Shown in pieces: positions 1 through 9,582 of a stretch of DNA of 64,000 bases; the first letter of the stretch is position 1, and every line of letters begins with the position of its first letter. Origin of the DNA: an uncultured Bacilli bacterium (lineage in GTDB: Bacteria; Bacillota_I; Bacilli_A; ML615J-28; CAG-313); NCBI GenBank assembly GCA_934133195.1, contig CAKPAZ010000002.1, forward strand, positions 1 through 64,000, written 5' to 3'. A program made the position numbers and the translations under genes. The notes under the pieces were generated by a model, which was not told the origin of the DNA, did no database searches, and was given only the letters and a program-made list of their open reading frames with translations.

Positions 1-1859
1 TTTATCTTTCCTGGATATATATTTCCTGTTGTTGGTTCTACACAATTAAATGTGATTTCTACATCAAATTTTGTATTCTCTGGTAAGTCTTCTATTAATA
101 ATTCATCTTTTGATCCCATTACATATTCTCCATCATTCATGTGGATTACTATGTCTTTAAACCAACTTGAGGTTTCGGATTGTCGTTTTACTACCCTTAT
201 ACTGTTTTTACTAATGTCTTCAAATACGATTCCCAGAGATGGCATTTCGAAGGCTTTAGTTCTTACATCAATAGTATAACTTGCTTTTATAAGTTTTGTT
301 GGATCATCATATGCAGGAGCTGAATATTCAATAGTTGCAACGTAATCAGTATCTTCTTGTAATCCATCTACTGTTGCTACTCCGTTTACCATTTCAGCAG
401 ATTTTCCATCAATTGTAATTTTAGCATTTTGAACTTCTGAGCTATATAGTGCATCACCAAGTGTGAATGTTACACTATTTCTAGTTGTATTTTTTACATC
501 CCAATTAATACCAGGATCTTTCATAACAAATAAAATTGCATTACCAATATGACGTTCTGAACCATCACTTGGGCGATTAATTACATCAAAGTTTCCATAG
601 GCATTTCTAACGATTAGAGTTGAAGAGCCACCACCATCAAGGTTGTATGCATGAGTGCATCCTGCAAGTCTCATGATTTCACCTTCTTGGAAGTATGATA
701 AGCCTTGTTCATAGTCGTTTGCTTTACCACGACCATCACCAACCATTAATACAGTTGAACCATCTTCTTTAAATCCAACAACTGTACGAGGGTGAGTTGT
801 GTATGCGAATGAATCAGTTGAACCAGCACCAAGAGGTTTACCATCTTTTAGTACTTGAGCGTTTAAGCCACCAGCAGCACCACCAAATCCACAAAGAACG
901 TTTGGTACATCTGCCCATTCACCAGTTAATGAATGTTGGCAACGTACGTATGAACCTTGTTGAATTAAGCTGTCAAGACTACCATCTTTAGAAATTAGGA
1001 AAAATTCTCTTTCGCCTGCGTTATTAAGTGGTTTTGAATTAGCACCTAAATCAGTACGAACGTTTTGAATTTCTCCTTTTACAAATATTTGACCTGTATA
1101 TTTAGAAATACGACATGCATCATATTTACCAACATATACTTTAAATCCGGTTAAATCATAATCTCCAGCACAATCTTTAGTTAAAACAGAGATTCCACTT
1201 TCACTTGGAGTTGTATTAACTGCATCAATACCTACGCTTTTAATTACATTTTTATTTTGATCTAATATTTCAAGTTGTAATACTGAATTAACGGTTGCAC
1301 CATTAATAACTGGTGTATCATCTTTTTTCCAACCAATTTGTGTATAACCAACATTTGGTTGATATACTTCACCATCTTGAACATGTAGTTTAGCTGGTTC
1401 TTTTGTACCATTGATATCAAAAGAATCACCATTTACAGCCGCAACAACAATCCAACCTGGATTTTTTTCTTCAAAGTCCATTGCTGTTGTACGTACTGTA
1501 CTTGCGGCCCAACCATCAATACTTCCTTTTGACCAAGAAACAACTCTTACGGCTTCATTGCTTTTTGGAAGTTCTACCCATTGAACTGTATTATGACTAT
1601 ATTCATACTTTTTATTGTTAATATCATAAATACCAGTATGAACACCATTATATGTTGTTTTTACACGTTCTTTATATAATTTAACGCCACCCATAAGGTT
1701 TCTAGTTTCTAAGTCACCAACACGAATAGCATATTCTGATAATTTAGTTTCTTGATCTCCTTCAGCATTAGATGTAATACCATTATTTACGAAATAGAAT
1801 ATTACACTAAAACAAATAAGGAAAAGAAACATTGAAATGCGTTTTAATCCTTTAATCAT
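1..1859 (-). CDS. NAGPA-type phosphodiester glycosidase, secreted or anchored (3' end cut off)
   Basis: The frame runs open from an ATG at 1859 off the left edge, giving 619 visible residues. Residues about 5-20 form a hydrophobic signal or anchor helix. A NAGPA (phosphodiester glycosidase, DUF2233-like) domain follows, with the hallmark NLDGGGSST motif near residues 401-409 and a VVAAVNGDSFD stretch upstream. The visible carboxyl part looks like fibronectin/Ig-like beta modules. Family members cleave sugar-phosphodiester bonds; human NAGPA removes GlcNAc from GlcNAc-1-P-mannose, while bacterial versions are linked to wall or exopolysaccharide phosphodiesters. The start overlaps the upstream stop as ATGA, so it is the last visible gene of the transport operon. 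The GAAAGG-like ribosome site supports this start. The exact substrate is unknown. Confidence 0.85.
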   Translation of the reverse strand, partial: MIKGLKRISMFLFLICFSVIFYFVNNGITSNAEGDQETKLSEYAIRVGDLETRNLMGGVKLYKERVKTTYNGVHTGIYDINNKKYEYSHNTVQWVELPKSNEAVRVVSWSKGSIDGWAASTVRTTAMDFEEKNPGWIVVAAVNGDSFDINGTKEPAKLHVQDGEVYQPNVGYTQIGWKKDDTPVINGATVNSVLQLEILDQNKNVIKSVGIDAVNTTPSESGISVLTKDCAGDYDLTGFKVYVGKYDACRISKYTGQIFVKGEIQNVRTDLGANSKPLNNAGEREFFLISKDGSLDSLIQQGSYVRCQHSLTGEWADVPNVLCGFGGAAGGLNAQVLKDGKPLGAGSTDSFAYTTHPRTVVGFKEDGSTVLMVGDGRGKANDYEQGLSYFQEGEIMRLAGCTHAYNLDGGGSSTLIVRNAYGNFDVINRPSDGSERHIGNAILFVMKDPGINWDVKNTTRNSVTFTLGDALYSSEVQNAKITIDGKSAEMVNGVATVDGLQEDTDYVATIEYSAPAYDDPTKLIKASYTIDVRTKAFEMPSLGIVFEDISKNSIRVVKRQSETSSWFKDIVIHMNDGEYVMGSKDELLIEDLPENTKFDVEITFNCVEPTTGNIYPGKI

Positions 1860-2554
1860 TCTTTTTCTACCTTTCTATAAATTTTTATGTAATGTTTGTA
1901 TGATAATTTAACACATAAATATACCGTTAAACTAATACCTCCAAAAAACATAACATAGTTAAATAATATTGATAATGTTCCAACTATTATAGTTGTTATT
2001 GCCATTAAAAAAGTTGTACCAAAATCTTTAAAAGCCATAATCAAGGCTAATTTAATATATTGAAATAATGTTAAATCTGAAAAATATACAAGTACAAGTG
2101 GTAGATGAATTATTAAATATACTACCACAAAAATAAACGATATTGTGACAATTAGGCCAATGAGGTATGTTATACCTTTGCCTTGATTAATATAAAAAAA
2201 GTTAAAGCTATTATAAAAAAGCAATGCAAGTAAATAAATTACAATTCCTATTATAAATGACTTTATAAAATGTTTTGCAAAGCTTTTAAAGAAATCTTTG
2301 AAAATCGTATTGGTTTCATCATTTTCATATTGTTTGATAACATCAGTTACTGCAACAATTGAAGGGAAAAACCAAATGATTATTGGAACCAAAGTAAGAT
2401 AAAACCAAATGGTGTCGGTATCTTTACTAAATATCGAATAGATAAATAAGAATAGAAAAGAGGGAACGACAACCAAAAAGTTAAGTAAAATCAGGCGCAA
2501 AATATAATCTAAAATACGATATAATTTACCTTTTACAAAACGATTTGATGCCAT
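1856..2554 (-). CDS. DUF624 (YesL-like) integral membrane protein
   Basis: This 232-aa protein has about five or six hydrophobic segments and resembles the DUF624/YesL family. Those proteins sit beside CUT1 sugar ABC transporters and extracellular sugar-processing genes in Firmicutes; their function is not established. A longer reading from 2608 is possible, but the ATG at 2554 (MASNRFVKGK) has a strong AAAGGAG site eight bases upstream, so I chose it. It lies just after a MalG-type permease and is coupled by ATGA to the phosphodiester glycosidase. A role as an accessory subunit of the second permease pair is an inference from position. Confidence 0.75.
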   Translation of the reverse strand: MASNRFVKGKLYRILDYILRLILLNFLVVVPSFLFLFIYSIFSKDTDTIWFYLTLVPIIIWFFPSIVAVTDVIKQYENDETNTIFKDFFKSFAKHFIKSFIIGIVIYLLALLFYNSFNFFYINQGKGITYLIGLIVTISFIFVVVYLIIHLPLVLVYFSDLTLFQYIKLALIMAFKDFGTTFLMAITTIIVGTLSILFNYVMFFGGISLTVYLCVKLSYKHYIKIYRKVEKE

Positions 2555-2573
2555 TCCCTTGTTCTCCTTTATT

Positions 2574-3677
2574 TTATCCGATGATACCGGATCTTTCAAC
2601 ACCTTCAATAAATAGACGTTGAACGAATAGATATCCTATTAATAGCGGTAACATCATCAGTAATGCAGCTGTATTAGATATTAAGGAAGCAAATAATGGA
2701 TTATCACGTACATCCTCACCTACTAAGTCAGCTAAATGTTTAAATTGATTTGATTTAAGAAGGTTACCAATCCACTCAGCGACGTTGATTAATTTCATTG
2801 TCATCATTGGGAAGGAGTCACCACTTATTTCATACATTTTGGTGTAATATACATCATTCCATTGCCATACAAAGGCAAATAGAGCAACTGTAGTGATTGC
2901 ACCACGAGCATTTGGAAGCATTACGCTCCAGAATGTTCTTATTACACCTGCACCATCGATTTGGGCAGATTCTTCAAGTTCAATTGGAATTCCTCTAAAG
3001 AATTGTCTAAAGATGAATATGAACAAGGCAGCTCTGATACCTTGACCAGTAATGGACATGATATAGAACACGATGTCTTTACCTTCACCTTTTATTGATA
3101 ATCCTCTAGTAGAACCTGTACAAGCTTTAATAATACCTAAAATATCAAAGTTTGAGAAATAGATTGATCTTGATAGAGCAACTGTTTGTGGAGGAATAAT
3201 TAATGTTAACATAATTATCCAGAAAATAACGTTGCTACCTTTAAATTTTAATCTTGCGAAAGCATATCCAGCAAGTGCTGTTGATAATACTTGGCAGATT
3301 GTTGATATTGTAGAAACTTTAACGTTGTTAAATAATGAACGCCAATAGTCAAGGATTGTTCCCGCAATCTTAAAGTTTACTGTTGAGAATGTCTTTGGAA
3401 TATATTTAACTAGTGGGTCATTAATATCCATTGGGTCACGTAAAGCAAATGTAAATTGTTCAAATATTGGGAATAGAATAACGAATGAAAGTCCGATAAT
3501 TAATACTGTTCTTAATATTGAACTAGCTACATCAGCTGTTTTTTGGCCTCTTACAGCACGTTTAGTTGGGTTAGAAAGTTCTTCTTTAATACTTTCAAAT
3601 TTTTGTTTTACAGATTCTTTAAATACAGCTCTTTTTTCAGCTTTAGTTAAAGGTCTTTTTTCTTCATTTTCAGCCAT
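2574..3677 (-). CDS. Sugar ABC transporter permease, MalG type (second pair)
   Basis: A 367-aa CUT1 inner-membrane permease. After a charged cytoplasmic stretch (residues 1-48) it has about six membrane helices. The EAA loop that docks the ATPase is visible as ELEESAQIDGAGVIRTFW, followed by MLPNAR. With the neighbouring MalF-type gene it should form the channel of a carbohydrate ABC transporter. It is longer than the usual 275-300 residues because of the N-terminal tail and an insertion around residues 175-200 (GSTRGLSIKGEGK). A GGGGGAG site precedes the ATG. No ATPase is encoded in the operon, so a shared MsmX-like ATPase elsewhere is assumed. Confidence 0.9.
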   Translation of the reverse strand: MAENEEKRPLTKAEKRAVFKESVKQKFESIKEELSNPTKRAVRGQKTADVASSILRTVLIIGLSFVILFPIFEQFTFALRDPMDINDPLVKYIPKTFSTVNFKIAGTILDYWRSLFNNVKVSTISTICQVLSTALAGYAFARLKFKGSNVIFWIIMLTLIIPPQTVALSRSIYFSNFDILGIIKACTGSTRGLSIKGEGKDIVFYIMSITGQGIRAALFIFIFRQFFRGIPIELEESAQIDGAGVIRTFWSVMLPNARGAITTVALFAFVWQWNDVYYTKMYEISGDSFPMMTMKLINVAEWIGNLLKSNQFKHLADLVGEDVRDNPLFASLISNTAALLMMLPLLIGYLFVQRLFIEGVERSGIIG

Positions 3678-3694
3678 TTACTTTCTCCCCCTTC

Positions 3695-5035
3695 CTACTT
3701 CTTATCATCATAATAGAAGACAAATTTAGAAACAATTCCTAGCAATACTAAAAGAATCAACAAGGCTGAGCCAAGGTATATCCATGACATCGCCGCATGC
3801 CTTCCATACTCTGAGTTTTTGTATTGATTATCAATAATTGTATTAATATCTGAACGTAAGAATGAGTCAACGACAGTATATACAATTACTGTTATGATCA
3901 TTGGTGAAACCATCGGTAAGGTGATTTTCCAGAATGATTCATATTTAGTTGCACCTTCAATTTTAGCAGCTTCATACAAGTGTTTTGGAACAGATTGAAT
4001 AGCCGCAAGGAATATTAGAATTTGAATACCTGAGTACGATATCGTATTATAAATAGTATTAGTAATACCACTTAAGAAGGTTACTAAAACTTTAGGCATT
4101 CGAAGTCCTATTAAGAAGGTTTCCATATTAAATAATTGAGATAATGCTCCTTTACCACCCTGGGCAGCAATGGTCGATAGCGAGTTCGACGACTCGAGGG
4201 CGGATGAGATAGCTTCTGAGTTAAATATTACTGGTAAGAAGAAAATTGCTCTTACGATTCCACGACCTTTAAAATCACCATTTAACATAACTGCAAGTAA
4301 TAAACTAAAGATTGTGATTACGATAGTATCAACAACAGTTGTTGAAACAGTATTCCAAAGTTCAACTGGGAAATCTACATTTTCTCTAAATGCATAAACA
4401 TAATTAAAGAAGATTGTTTTTACACTTGGATCAGGTGTAGAGTAATCTTTGTTTTGAATAGCTTCTTGGGTAAATGCTTTACCAAACCAAACCTTTACAC
4501 CACCTTGGAAAATTTCAAGGGTACTTAAAGAGTAAATGAATGATTGAATTAATGGATATAAGAAGAATAAGATAAATCCAATAATTGTAGGTAATAAGAA
4601 TAATACCGATACAAATACTTTTTGTTGGTCATATCTTAATCTATCATAAGTTTTTGACTTAATCCATTTAATTGGGAAGAAGATATAACAGAAATAATGC
4701 CATCCTATTGAAATTCCTTTATATATCTTTAAAAGAACTTTATTAGTTAGGAAGAAATTCTTTATGTTATTCCAGATTCCTTTAAAGAATGAACCAATGG
4801 TTGTTTTCTTTCCACGAATTTCTTCTTCAATTTCATCTAGATTTACAACTTTATCTTCAGCAAGATAACGTTGTTTGATTTTTTCTACTTCTTCATCATG
4901 TAGTTTTTGTTCTTCTTTTTTCTTTTCTAATTTTTTAGCATTTAATTTTTTAGAAAGCTTGCATAGGCAATGAATGCCATACCAGCCAAGTACCACTATG
5001 GCAGTGGCAATAACGACAATTAAAAGTTGTATCAT
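3695..5035 (-). CDS. Sugar ABC transporter permease, MalF type, with extra N-terminal helix
   Basis: A 446-aa CUT1 permease. It begins with an extra transmembrane helix (about residues 1-20) and a lysine/glutamate-rich segment (25-65) before the usual six helices. The EAA loop HLYEAAKIEGATKYESFW and TLPMVSPM are clear. The periplasmic-side loop after the first core helix is enlarged. I chose ATG 5035 rather than GTG 5044 because AGGAGG lies eight bases upstream of the ATG. It follows the DUF5696 gene with almost no gap and pairs with the downstream MalG-type permease. The extra N-terminal helix and charged coil echo the more extreme extension in the other MalF-type permease of this operon. 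Confidence 0.9.
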   Translation of the reverse strand: MIQLLIVVIATAIVVLGWYGIHCLCKLSKKLNAKKLEKKKEEQKLHDEEVEKIKQRYLAEDKVVNLDEIEEEIRGKKTTIGSFFKGIWNNIKNFFLTNKVLLKIYKGISIGWHYFCYIFFPIKWIKSKTYDRLRYDQQKVFVSVLFLLPTIIGFILFFLYPLIQSFIYSLSTLEIFQGGVKVWFGKAFTQEAIQNKDYSTPDPSVKTIFFNYVYAFRENVDFPVELWNTVSTTVVDTIVITIFSLLLAVMLNGDFKGRGIVRAIFFLPVIFNSEAISSALESSNSLSTIAAQGGKGALSQLFNMETFLIGLRMPKVLVTFLSGITNTIYNTISYSGIQILIFLAAIQSVPKHLYEAAKIEGATKYESFWKITLPMVSPMIITVIVYTVVDSFLRSDINTIIDNQYKNSEYGRHAAMSWIYLGSALLILLVLLGIVSKFVFYYDDKK

Positions 5036-5047
5036 TAGTGCCACCTC

Positions 5048-8000
5048 CTATACTAATTTATAGCTCTTAGCCGCAACATTTGTACCTAAATAGTTATAAC
5101 TTGCGAAAGAGTAATTTAATACAATTTTAATTTCATTAACACCATTACTATAAGTAACTAAGTATACATTAGGTTCTAATCTTTCATGAGCAACTAAACG
5201 ATATTCATAAATATGAGTAGCATTTAATTGTTGATAGATGTCAGATACTGTATCTACCCAATTGCTGTATTCAGTATTATAGTAATTGTTATAATCAGTT
5301 TGAATTAATTTTTTAGAGCTATCATATGTAAATGTAAATTGTGGATTTGAACCAGTTTCAATTAATTTCATAATATGATAAGTTTCACCTGATTCAATTT
5401 TTTCATTTATGCTTTCACCTGAATAATCAAATAAACCATTTACTACTAATTGATAGAATGGAACTGAGTAATCAAGTAATTCCTTACGAGATGCTTGATA
5501 TGGAATATCTCTAGCATGACTTATATAAGGCATAGCATAATCATAAGGTTGATAAAGGTTGATATTTTCAACTTTTTCATTGATTAATTTTAATGATTCA
5601 ATTTGTTGTCTTACGGCATCAACTTTGAACATTTCATTATTCTTTTTGTAATCGCCTGCTAAAGCAGAACCAAATTTATCAATTGATATTGAGTTAATAC
5701 CAATATTATTTTTGTTTGCTTTTTCAATGCCAAACACTTTTACATAAGCATCCACTAATGATTGAGCAAATGCTTGATAGTAATGTGGCGATAATACTGA
5801 AATTTTGCGTCCTGCACCATATGTATTAGTATTCAATTCATAAGGAGCATTTGTGATGATTTCACCAATAACATCACGTGTTGTATAGTGATTTTCACCA
5901 AAACTTTCTTGATAGTTATGTAATTCACCCATACTAACATATGGATAAATTGTTACATTTTCATTTTTACTAACTAAAGCTTTTAGTTGTTTTTTCGATC
6001 CTAAAAGAGTATTTAGTTTAATCTTCTTAAATGAAGTATTAACTAAAGCTTCTTTTCTCCAACCTTTATAGAATACATTAATGTATTCAACACCAACACC
6101 TAGGTAAGTGTCTAAGATTTCGCTTAATTCTTCATATGTAGTCATTGTTCCTTTTGCATTATAGCTGATGCCTAGGAAGTTATCAGTATAAGTATAAGCA
6201 CCTACAACGTCCATATCAAGAACTGGAGAATCTGTAGTATCTTTTTCTTCAAGATTATAACGATTAACAAGAATGCTTCTATATTCTTTTGCAATATCAG
6301 AATAATCTAAATTATTTCCATCTGTACTTGCTAAGAATACAAAGTTAATTACTGTATCATCAGTTATACTTTGGTTTGTAAATTTACGAACAGCTTCTTT
6401 TGAGTATGTACCGATATATACATCTTGAGATTCTCTTGTATATACTCTAAAGTAGTTTTTATTGTGAGTTTCACCTACTTGACCATAACCAGATGTTGTT
6501 GCACGAAGTTCAAGTTGTGCTGCGTTATTTTCAACATCAGCAATTACTGCAGAAGTGTTATTTACAACAGCATACATTGGTAACATAATGTCATAGCTTT
6601 CAGCTTTCTTTACAACACTAGTTTGAGCAAGGTCAGTTGTATAAAGACGTTTGATATAAGGTTCATAAATATTAGCCTTACCATTGTCATGTTCTAGAAT
6701 ACTTCCACTTCCATCAGGGATTAATGTGTAACCACCAACACCTGATTTTGTAGCTGTGAAATATGGAAGGATATCAACGTTACAAACTGAATGAGAACCA
6801 ATAGCATTGATTGAATCAGTAGGAACAGTTACAGTTAAACCTTTATCTGTTAATTTGTATTCAATTGCAACTTCAAATGCAACTCGAGTTAAATCGATTT
6901 CCATATCAAATTCAGAGTTATCATCAGCTAAATCTGCTGTTGTATATCCAAGCCATTCATAGAATAGACGATATAATTCTTTTAATACGATAGTGGACAT
7001 AAATTCATATTTAGTTCCGCCACCTTTATATTCATAGTAATCATAAGATTTAAGGTTACCTTCAACAGAACCACTCATCTTATTATACCAAGAACCATTT
7101 GTTTCAAATACTTTACCCCAAATGTCATATGCTTTCTTGTAATCAGCAAGTTGTTGTTCTAGGGTTCTTTGTTCTTCTTCAAGTCTGGCTTTTTCATCAG
7201 CTGAAATGCTACCAGATAATTCTTGTTGAATTTGAGAAATACGAGCATTGATAGCATCAGGATTATATTCTAATGCTGCTTCTAAGTCAATTACTCTATT
7301 ACCTGCTGAATCAATTTTACCTGATGCAGCGATTTCTTTATTGTTAGCTAATAATTCATTAGCTCTTTCAACAGAGAAGTATTTAGGAATACTTGTATAG
7401 TCAATACTACGTTTTTCCATATGATACCATACTTGAATGGTATTGTTTTCTTCATCATATTTAATTGCAAAGTTTGGTTTAACACTATTACCATTTTCAT
7501 CAGTGGATGTTGAATAAGTATAGTTACTAAATTCAGTTAAAGCTCCACCTGTTTCGCCATAGAAAACGCTGATAACAGTGTTTTGTTGTTTTGTTAAATT
7601 AATACTATCTGGAGTTTGAGGATTTGAGTACCATTCATAACCAGTTCTTGTATCAACAACTTTAAATGTTGTTAAAGCAAGATTCATGTAGAACTCAAAG
7701 TCTCCTTTTTTCATCATTAGTTGATAACGATTAGCATATTCACTCCATTTAACTAATTGTTTGCTTGATGCAACATTAATTAAATCTTGTAGTTTATCTA
7801 ATTCATATTGATATCTATCAACTTTTTCTTGATCAATTTTTGTTGAATAATCATAAGCACTTGCTAAAGTATTATTTCCTAATTCATCAAATTTACCACA
7901 GTCATTATAAATTGCCATAAACAAATGATAATCATTTGCGACAGAACCAATTTGTTCAACGTAGCCTTCATCAAGAATTGTGTAATAAATAGCTCCATCT

Positions 8001-8818
8001 AATGCTGTTACAAGTTTTAGCCAATCTTCTTTAGTGCCTTTATAACCATTACTCTTGATAAAGTCATAAGCACTAAATGTTGTTGATTTTGTGTATTTGT
8101 TAAATCCTAATACTTCAATAACCCAATTTTTACGAGCTGTTGCTTCATCAGTTGATGTTGGAACATATCCATTTTGTACAGCCTTTTCATACATTGAATC
8201 ATTGCCAGTACCTGATGCATTAACCAAATCAGCAGCAAAAGATGAGAATGAACTTGAATATCCTTTTGCGAGGATTTGATTGTATACATTTAAAGTATCA
8301 TAATTTAAAATAACCTTTGTTAATTCATCTTCTGTACCTGAATATCCTGATGATGTAACTGCATCATAAAGAGATTGTGCAGGTTTTAATAAATAGTTAA
8401 CACTCATTTCAGCAAATATCCAATCTGCCTTTGTTCCACTATATACGTCAGATGCATTTCTAATATTATTTTTTAATGTTGTAATACGATCTTTAATTGA
8501 TTTTACAACATAATCTAGTTCTTCTTCATATCTTGCTGCTTCTACTTTTTCAGCAGGAGTCATTTCTGTTCCATCTTCATGGTAGAATGGGCTAACATAT
8601 TCAGTACTAGCTATGTTATATTTATTTTCATCAGCTTTTAAATCATCATAAGTTTTAAAGCCTTCAAGTTTTGACCAGTATGTATCTTTATCTTTACTGT
8701 CTGCAGATACACCTTTATATCTATCAAAATTAAATATTCCAATAAAACTAATTATTAAAATACAGATTAGGGCAATCAAGCCTCTTCCAAGGTATGTCCA
8801 AAAAGCGTGTTTCTTCAT
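5048..8818 (-). CDS. DUF5696-family giant membrane-anchored glycan-active protein
   Basis: A 1256-aa protein with one N-terminal membrane helix (about residues 10-30), so the bulk should be outside the cell. Residues 80-400 are helical and repeat-like, with recurring small motifs such as NGYKGTKEDW and SGYSGTEDEL. Residues 400-760 are beta-rich. Residues about 900-1150 read like a TIM-barrel hydrolase: VEYINVFYKGW, IYPYVSMGELHNY, then ISIDKFGSALAGDY. The architecture matches the DUF5696 family, which recurs in carbohydrate ABC operons of uncultured gut Firmicutes. Catalysis is not proven, and it could instead be a substrate-presenting surface protein for the adjacent permeases. AGGAGG precedes the ATG. 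Confidence 0.7.
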   Translation of the reverse strand: MKKHAFWTYLGRGLIALICILIISFIGIFNFDRYKGVSADSKDKDTYWSKLEGFKTYDDLKADENKYNIASTEYVSPFYHEDGTEMTPAEKVEAARYEEELDYVVKSIKDRITTLKNNIRNASDVYSGTKADWIFAEMSVNYLLKPAQSLYDAVTSSGYSGTEDELTKVILNYDTLNVYNQILAKGYSSSFSSFAADLVNASGTGNDSMYEKAVQNGYVPTSTDEATARKNWVIEVLGFNKYTKSTTFSAYDFIKSNGYKGTKEDWLKLVTALDGAIYYTILDEGYVEQIGSVANDYHLFMAIYNDCGKFDELGNNTLASAYDYSTKIDQEKVDRYQYELDKLQDLINVASSKQLVKWSEYANRYQLMMKKGDFEFYMNLALTTFKVVDTRTGYEWYSNPQTPDSINLTKQQNTVISVFYGETGGALTEFSNYTYSTSTDENGNSVKPNFAIKYDEENNTIQVWYHMEKRSIDYTSIPKYFSVERANELLANNKEIAASGKIDSAGNRVIDLEAALEYNPDAINARISQIQQELSGSISADEKARLEEEQRTLEQQLADYKKAYDIWGKVFETNGSWYNKMSGSVEGNLKSYDYYEYKGGGTKYEFMSTIVLKELYRLFYEWLGYTTADLADDNSEFDMEIDLTRVAFEVAIEYKLTDKGLTVTVPTDSINAIGSHSVCNVDILPYFTATKSGVGGYTLIPDGSGSILEHDNGKANIYEPYIKRLYTTDLAQTSVVKKAESYDIMLPMYAVVNNTSAVIADVENNAAQLELRATTSGYGQVGETHNKNYFRVYTRESQDVYIGTYSKEAVRKFTNQSITDDTVINFVFLASTDGNNLDYSDIAKEYRSILVNRYNLEEKDTTDSPVLDMDVVGAYTYTDNFLGISYNAKGTMTTYEELSEILDTYLGVGVEYINVFYKGWRKEALVNTSFKKIKLNTLLGSKKQLKALVSKNENVTIYPYVSMGELHNYQESFGENHYTTRDVIGEIITNAPYELNTNTYGAGRKISVLSPHYYQAFAQSLVDAYVKVFGIEKANKNNIGINSISIDKFGSALAGDYKKNNEMFKVDAVRQQIESLKLINEKVENINLYQPYDYAMPYISHARDIPYQASRKELLDYSVPFYQLVVNGLFDYSGESINEKIESGETYHIMKLIETGSNPQFTFTYDSSKKLIQTDYNNYYNTEYSNWVDTVSDIYQQLNATHIYEYRLVAHERLEPNVYLVTYSNGVNEIKIVLNYSFASYNYLGTNVAAKSYKLV

Positions 8819-8829
8819 GTCCTTACCTC

Positions 8830-9582
8830 CTATAAGAACCTTGTCGCAATCTCTTTATATATTGAATATATAAATCCATAGATTTGTTGCGATAGGTCGA
8901 AAATTAATAATGCGATAAATACAATTATACATAAAGCAAGAGCAGTAAGTAAGATTGAACCAACAGTTTTGAAAATGCCATATTCATGTATTACTACAAA
9001 GCCCATAAATGCCATTAAGCATAATAGTGTGATAGCAACAATTTTAATTAATGTTAAGAATTGTGCTTCATCAGTTGTTAAGAAATTACTTAACAAATCA
9101 TATAAGAAATTTACTACGATGAAAGGTTGTAATGAATAGCAAAGCATCATAAATATTTCTTTCATCTTTCCTTTACCGTTCATTAGAGTTGTAACACTCC
9201 AGTTAGAAACAGCAATTACGATTACTGGGACAACAGTATAAATTAAAATTTTAATACTGCTAAATTTTGTTTGGTCATTAGTGTTAAATGCAGGACCTAC
9301 ATATTTATATGCTACTATTTGTTCTAAAACAAACATCGCAAGTAGGAAGATTGAAACCCACATTTTACCTCTTTTTTCATTTTTGAACTCAGTAAATCCT
9401 TTAATAGGATGAGTTAATATATACGCAGGGAATGCAACAGTTTCGGTTAAAAAGTATTTAATTTTTGAACCGATTTTTTTCATTATTGTAACAAATTGTT
9501 CCATTTTGTTGAATTTCCAAACTAGGAACAATCCAACAGATAGAAGCGCGAATATTACTATGAGAGTAATTATGAATGCCAT
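8830..9582 (-). CDS. YIP1-family membrane protein
   Basis: A 250-aa protein with an N-terminal helix (residues 3-24) and five more hydrophobic segments. The segment HPIKGFTEFKNEKRGK before the helical core, and the overall layout, match the YIP1 domain family. In bacteria these proteins are of unknown function and often sit in transporter or secretion operons. The start shares base 9582 with the stop of the upstream NHL-repeat gene, which suggests translational coupling. With the NHL/TPR and DUF5696 proteins it forms the non-permease core of this operon; an assembly or scaffold role is only an inference. Confidence 0.65.
   Translation of the reverse strand: MAFIITLIVIFALLSVGLFLVWKFNKMEQFVTIMKKIGSKIKYFLTETVAFPAYILTHPIKGFTEFKNEKRGKMWVSIFLLAMFVLEQIVAYKYVGPAFNTNDQTKFSSIKILIYTVVPVIVIAVSNWSVTTLMNGKGKMKEIFMMLCYSLQPFIVVNFLYDLLSNFLTTDEAQFLTLIKIVAITLLCLMAFMGFVVIHEYGIFKTVGSILLTALALCIIVFIALLIFDLSQQIYGFIYSIYKEIATRFL

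Noticed and set aside
1856..2554. Possible use of TGA as tryptophan (mycoplasma code)
   Set aside because: TGA ends this gene, rimM and the coiled-coil permease at proper family lengths, and tryptophans are TGG throughout.
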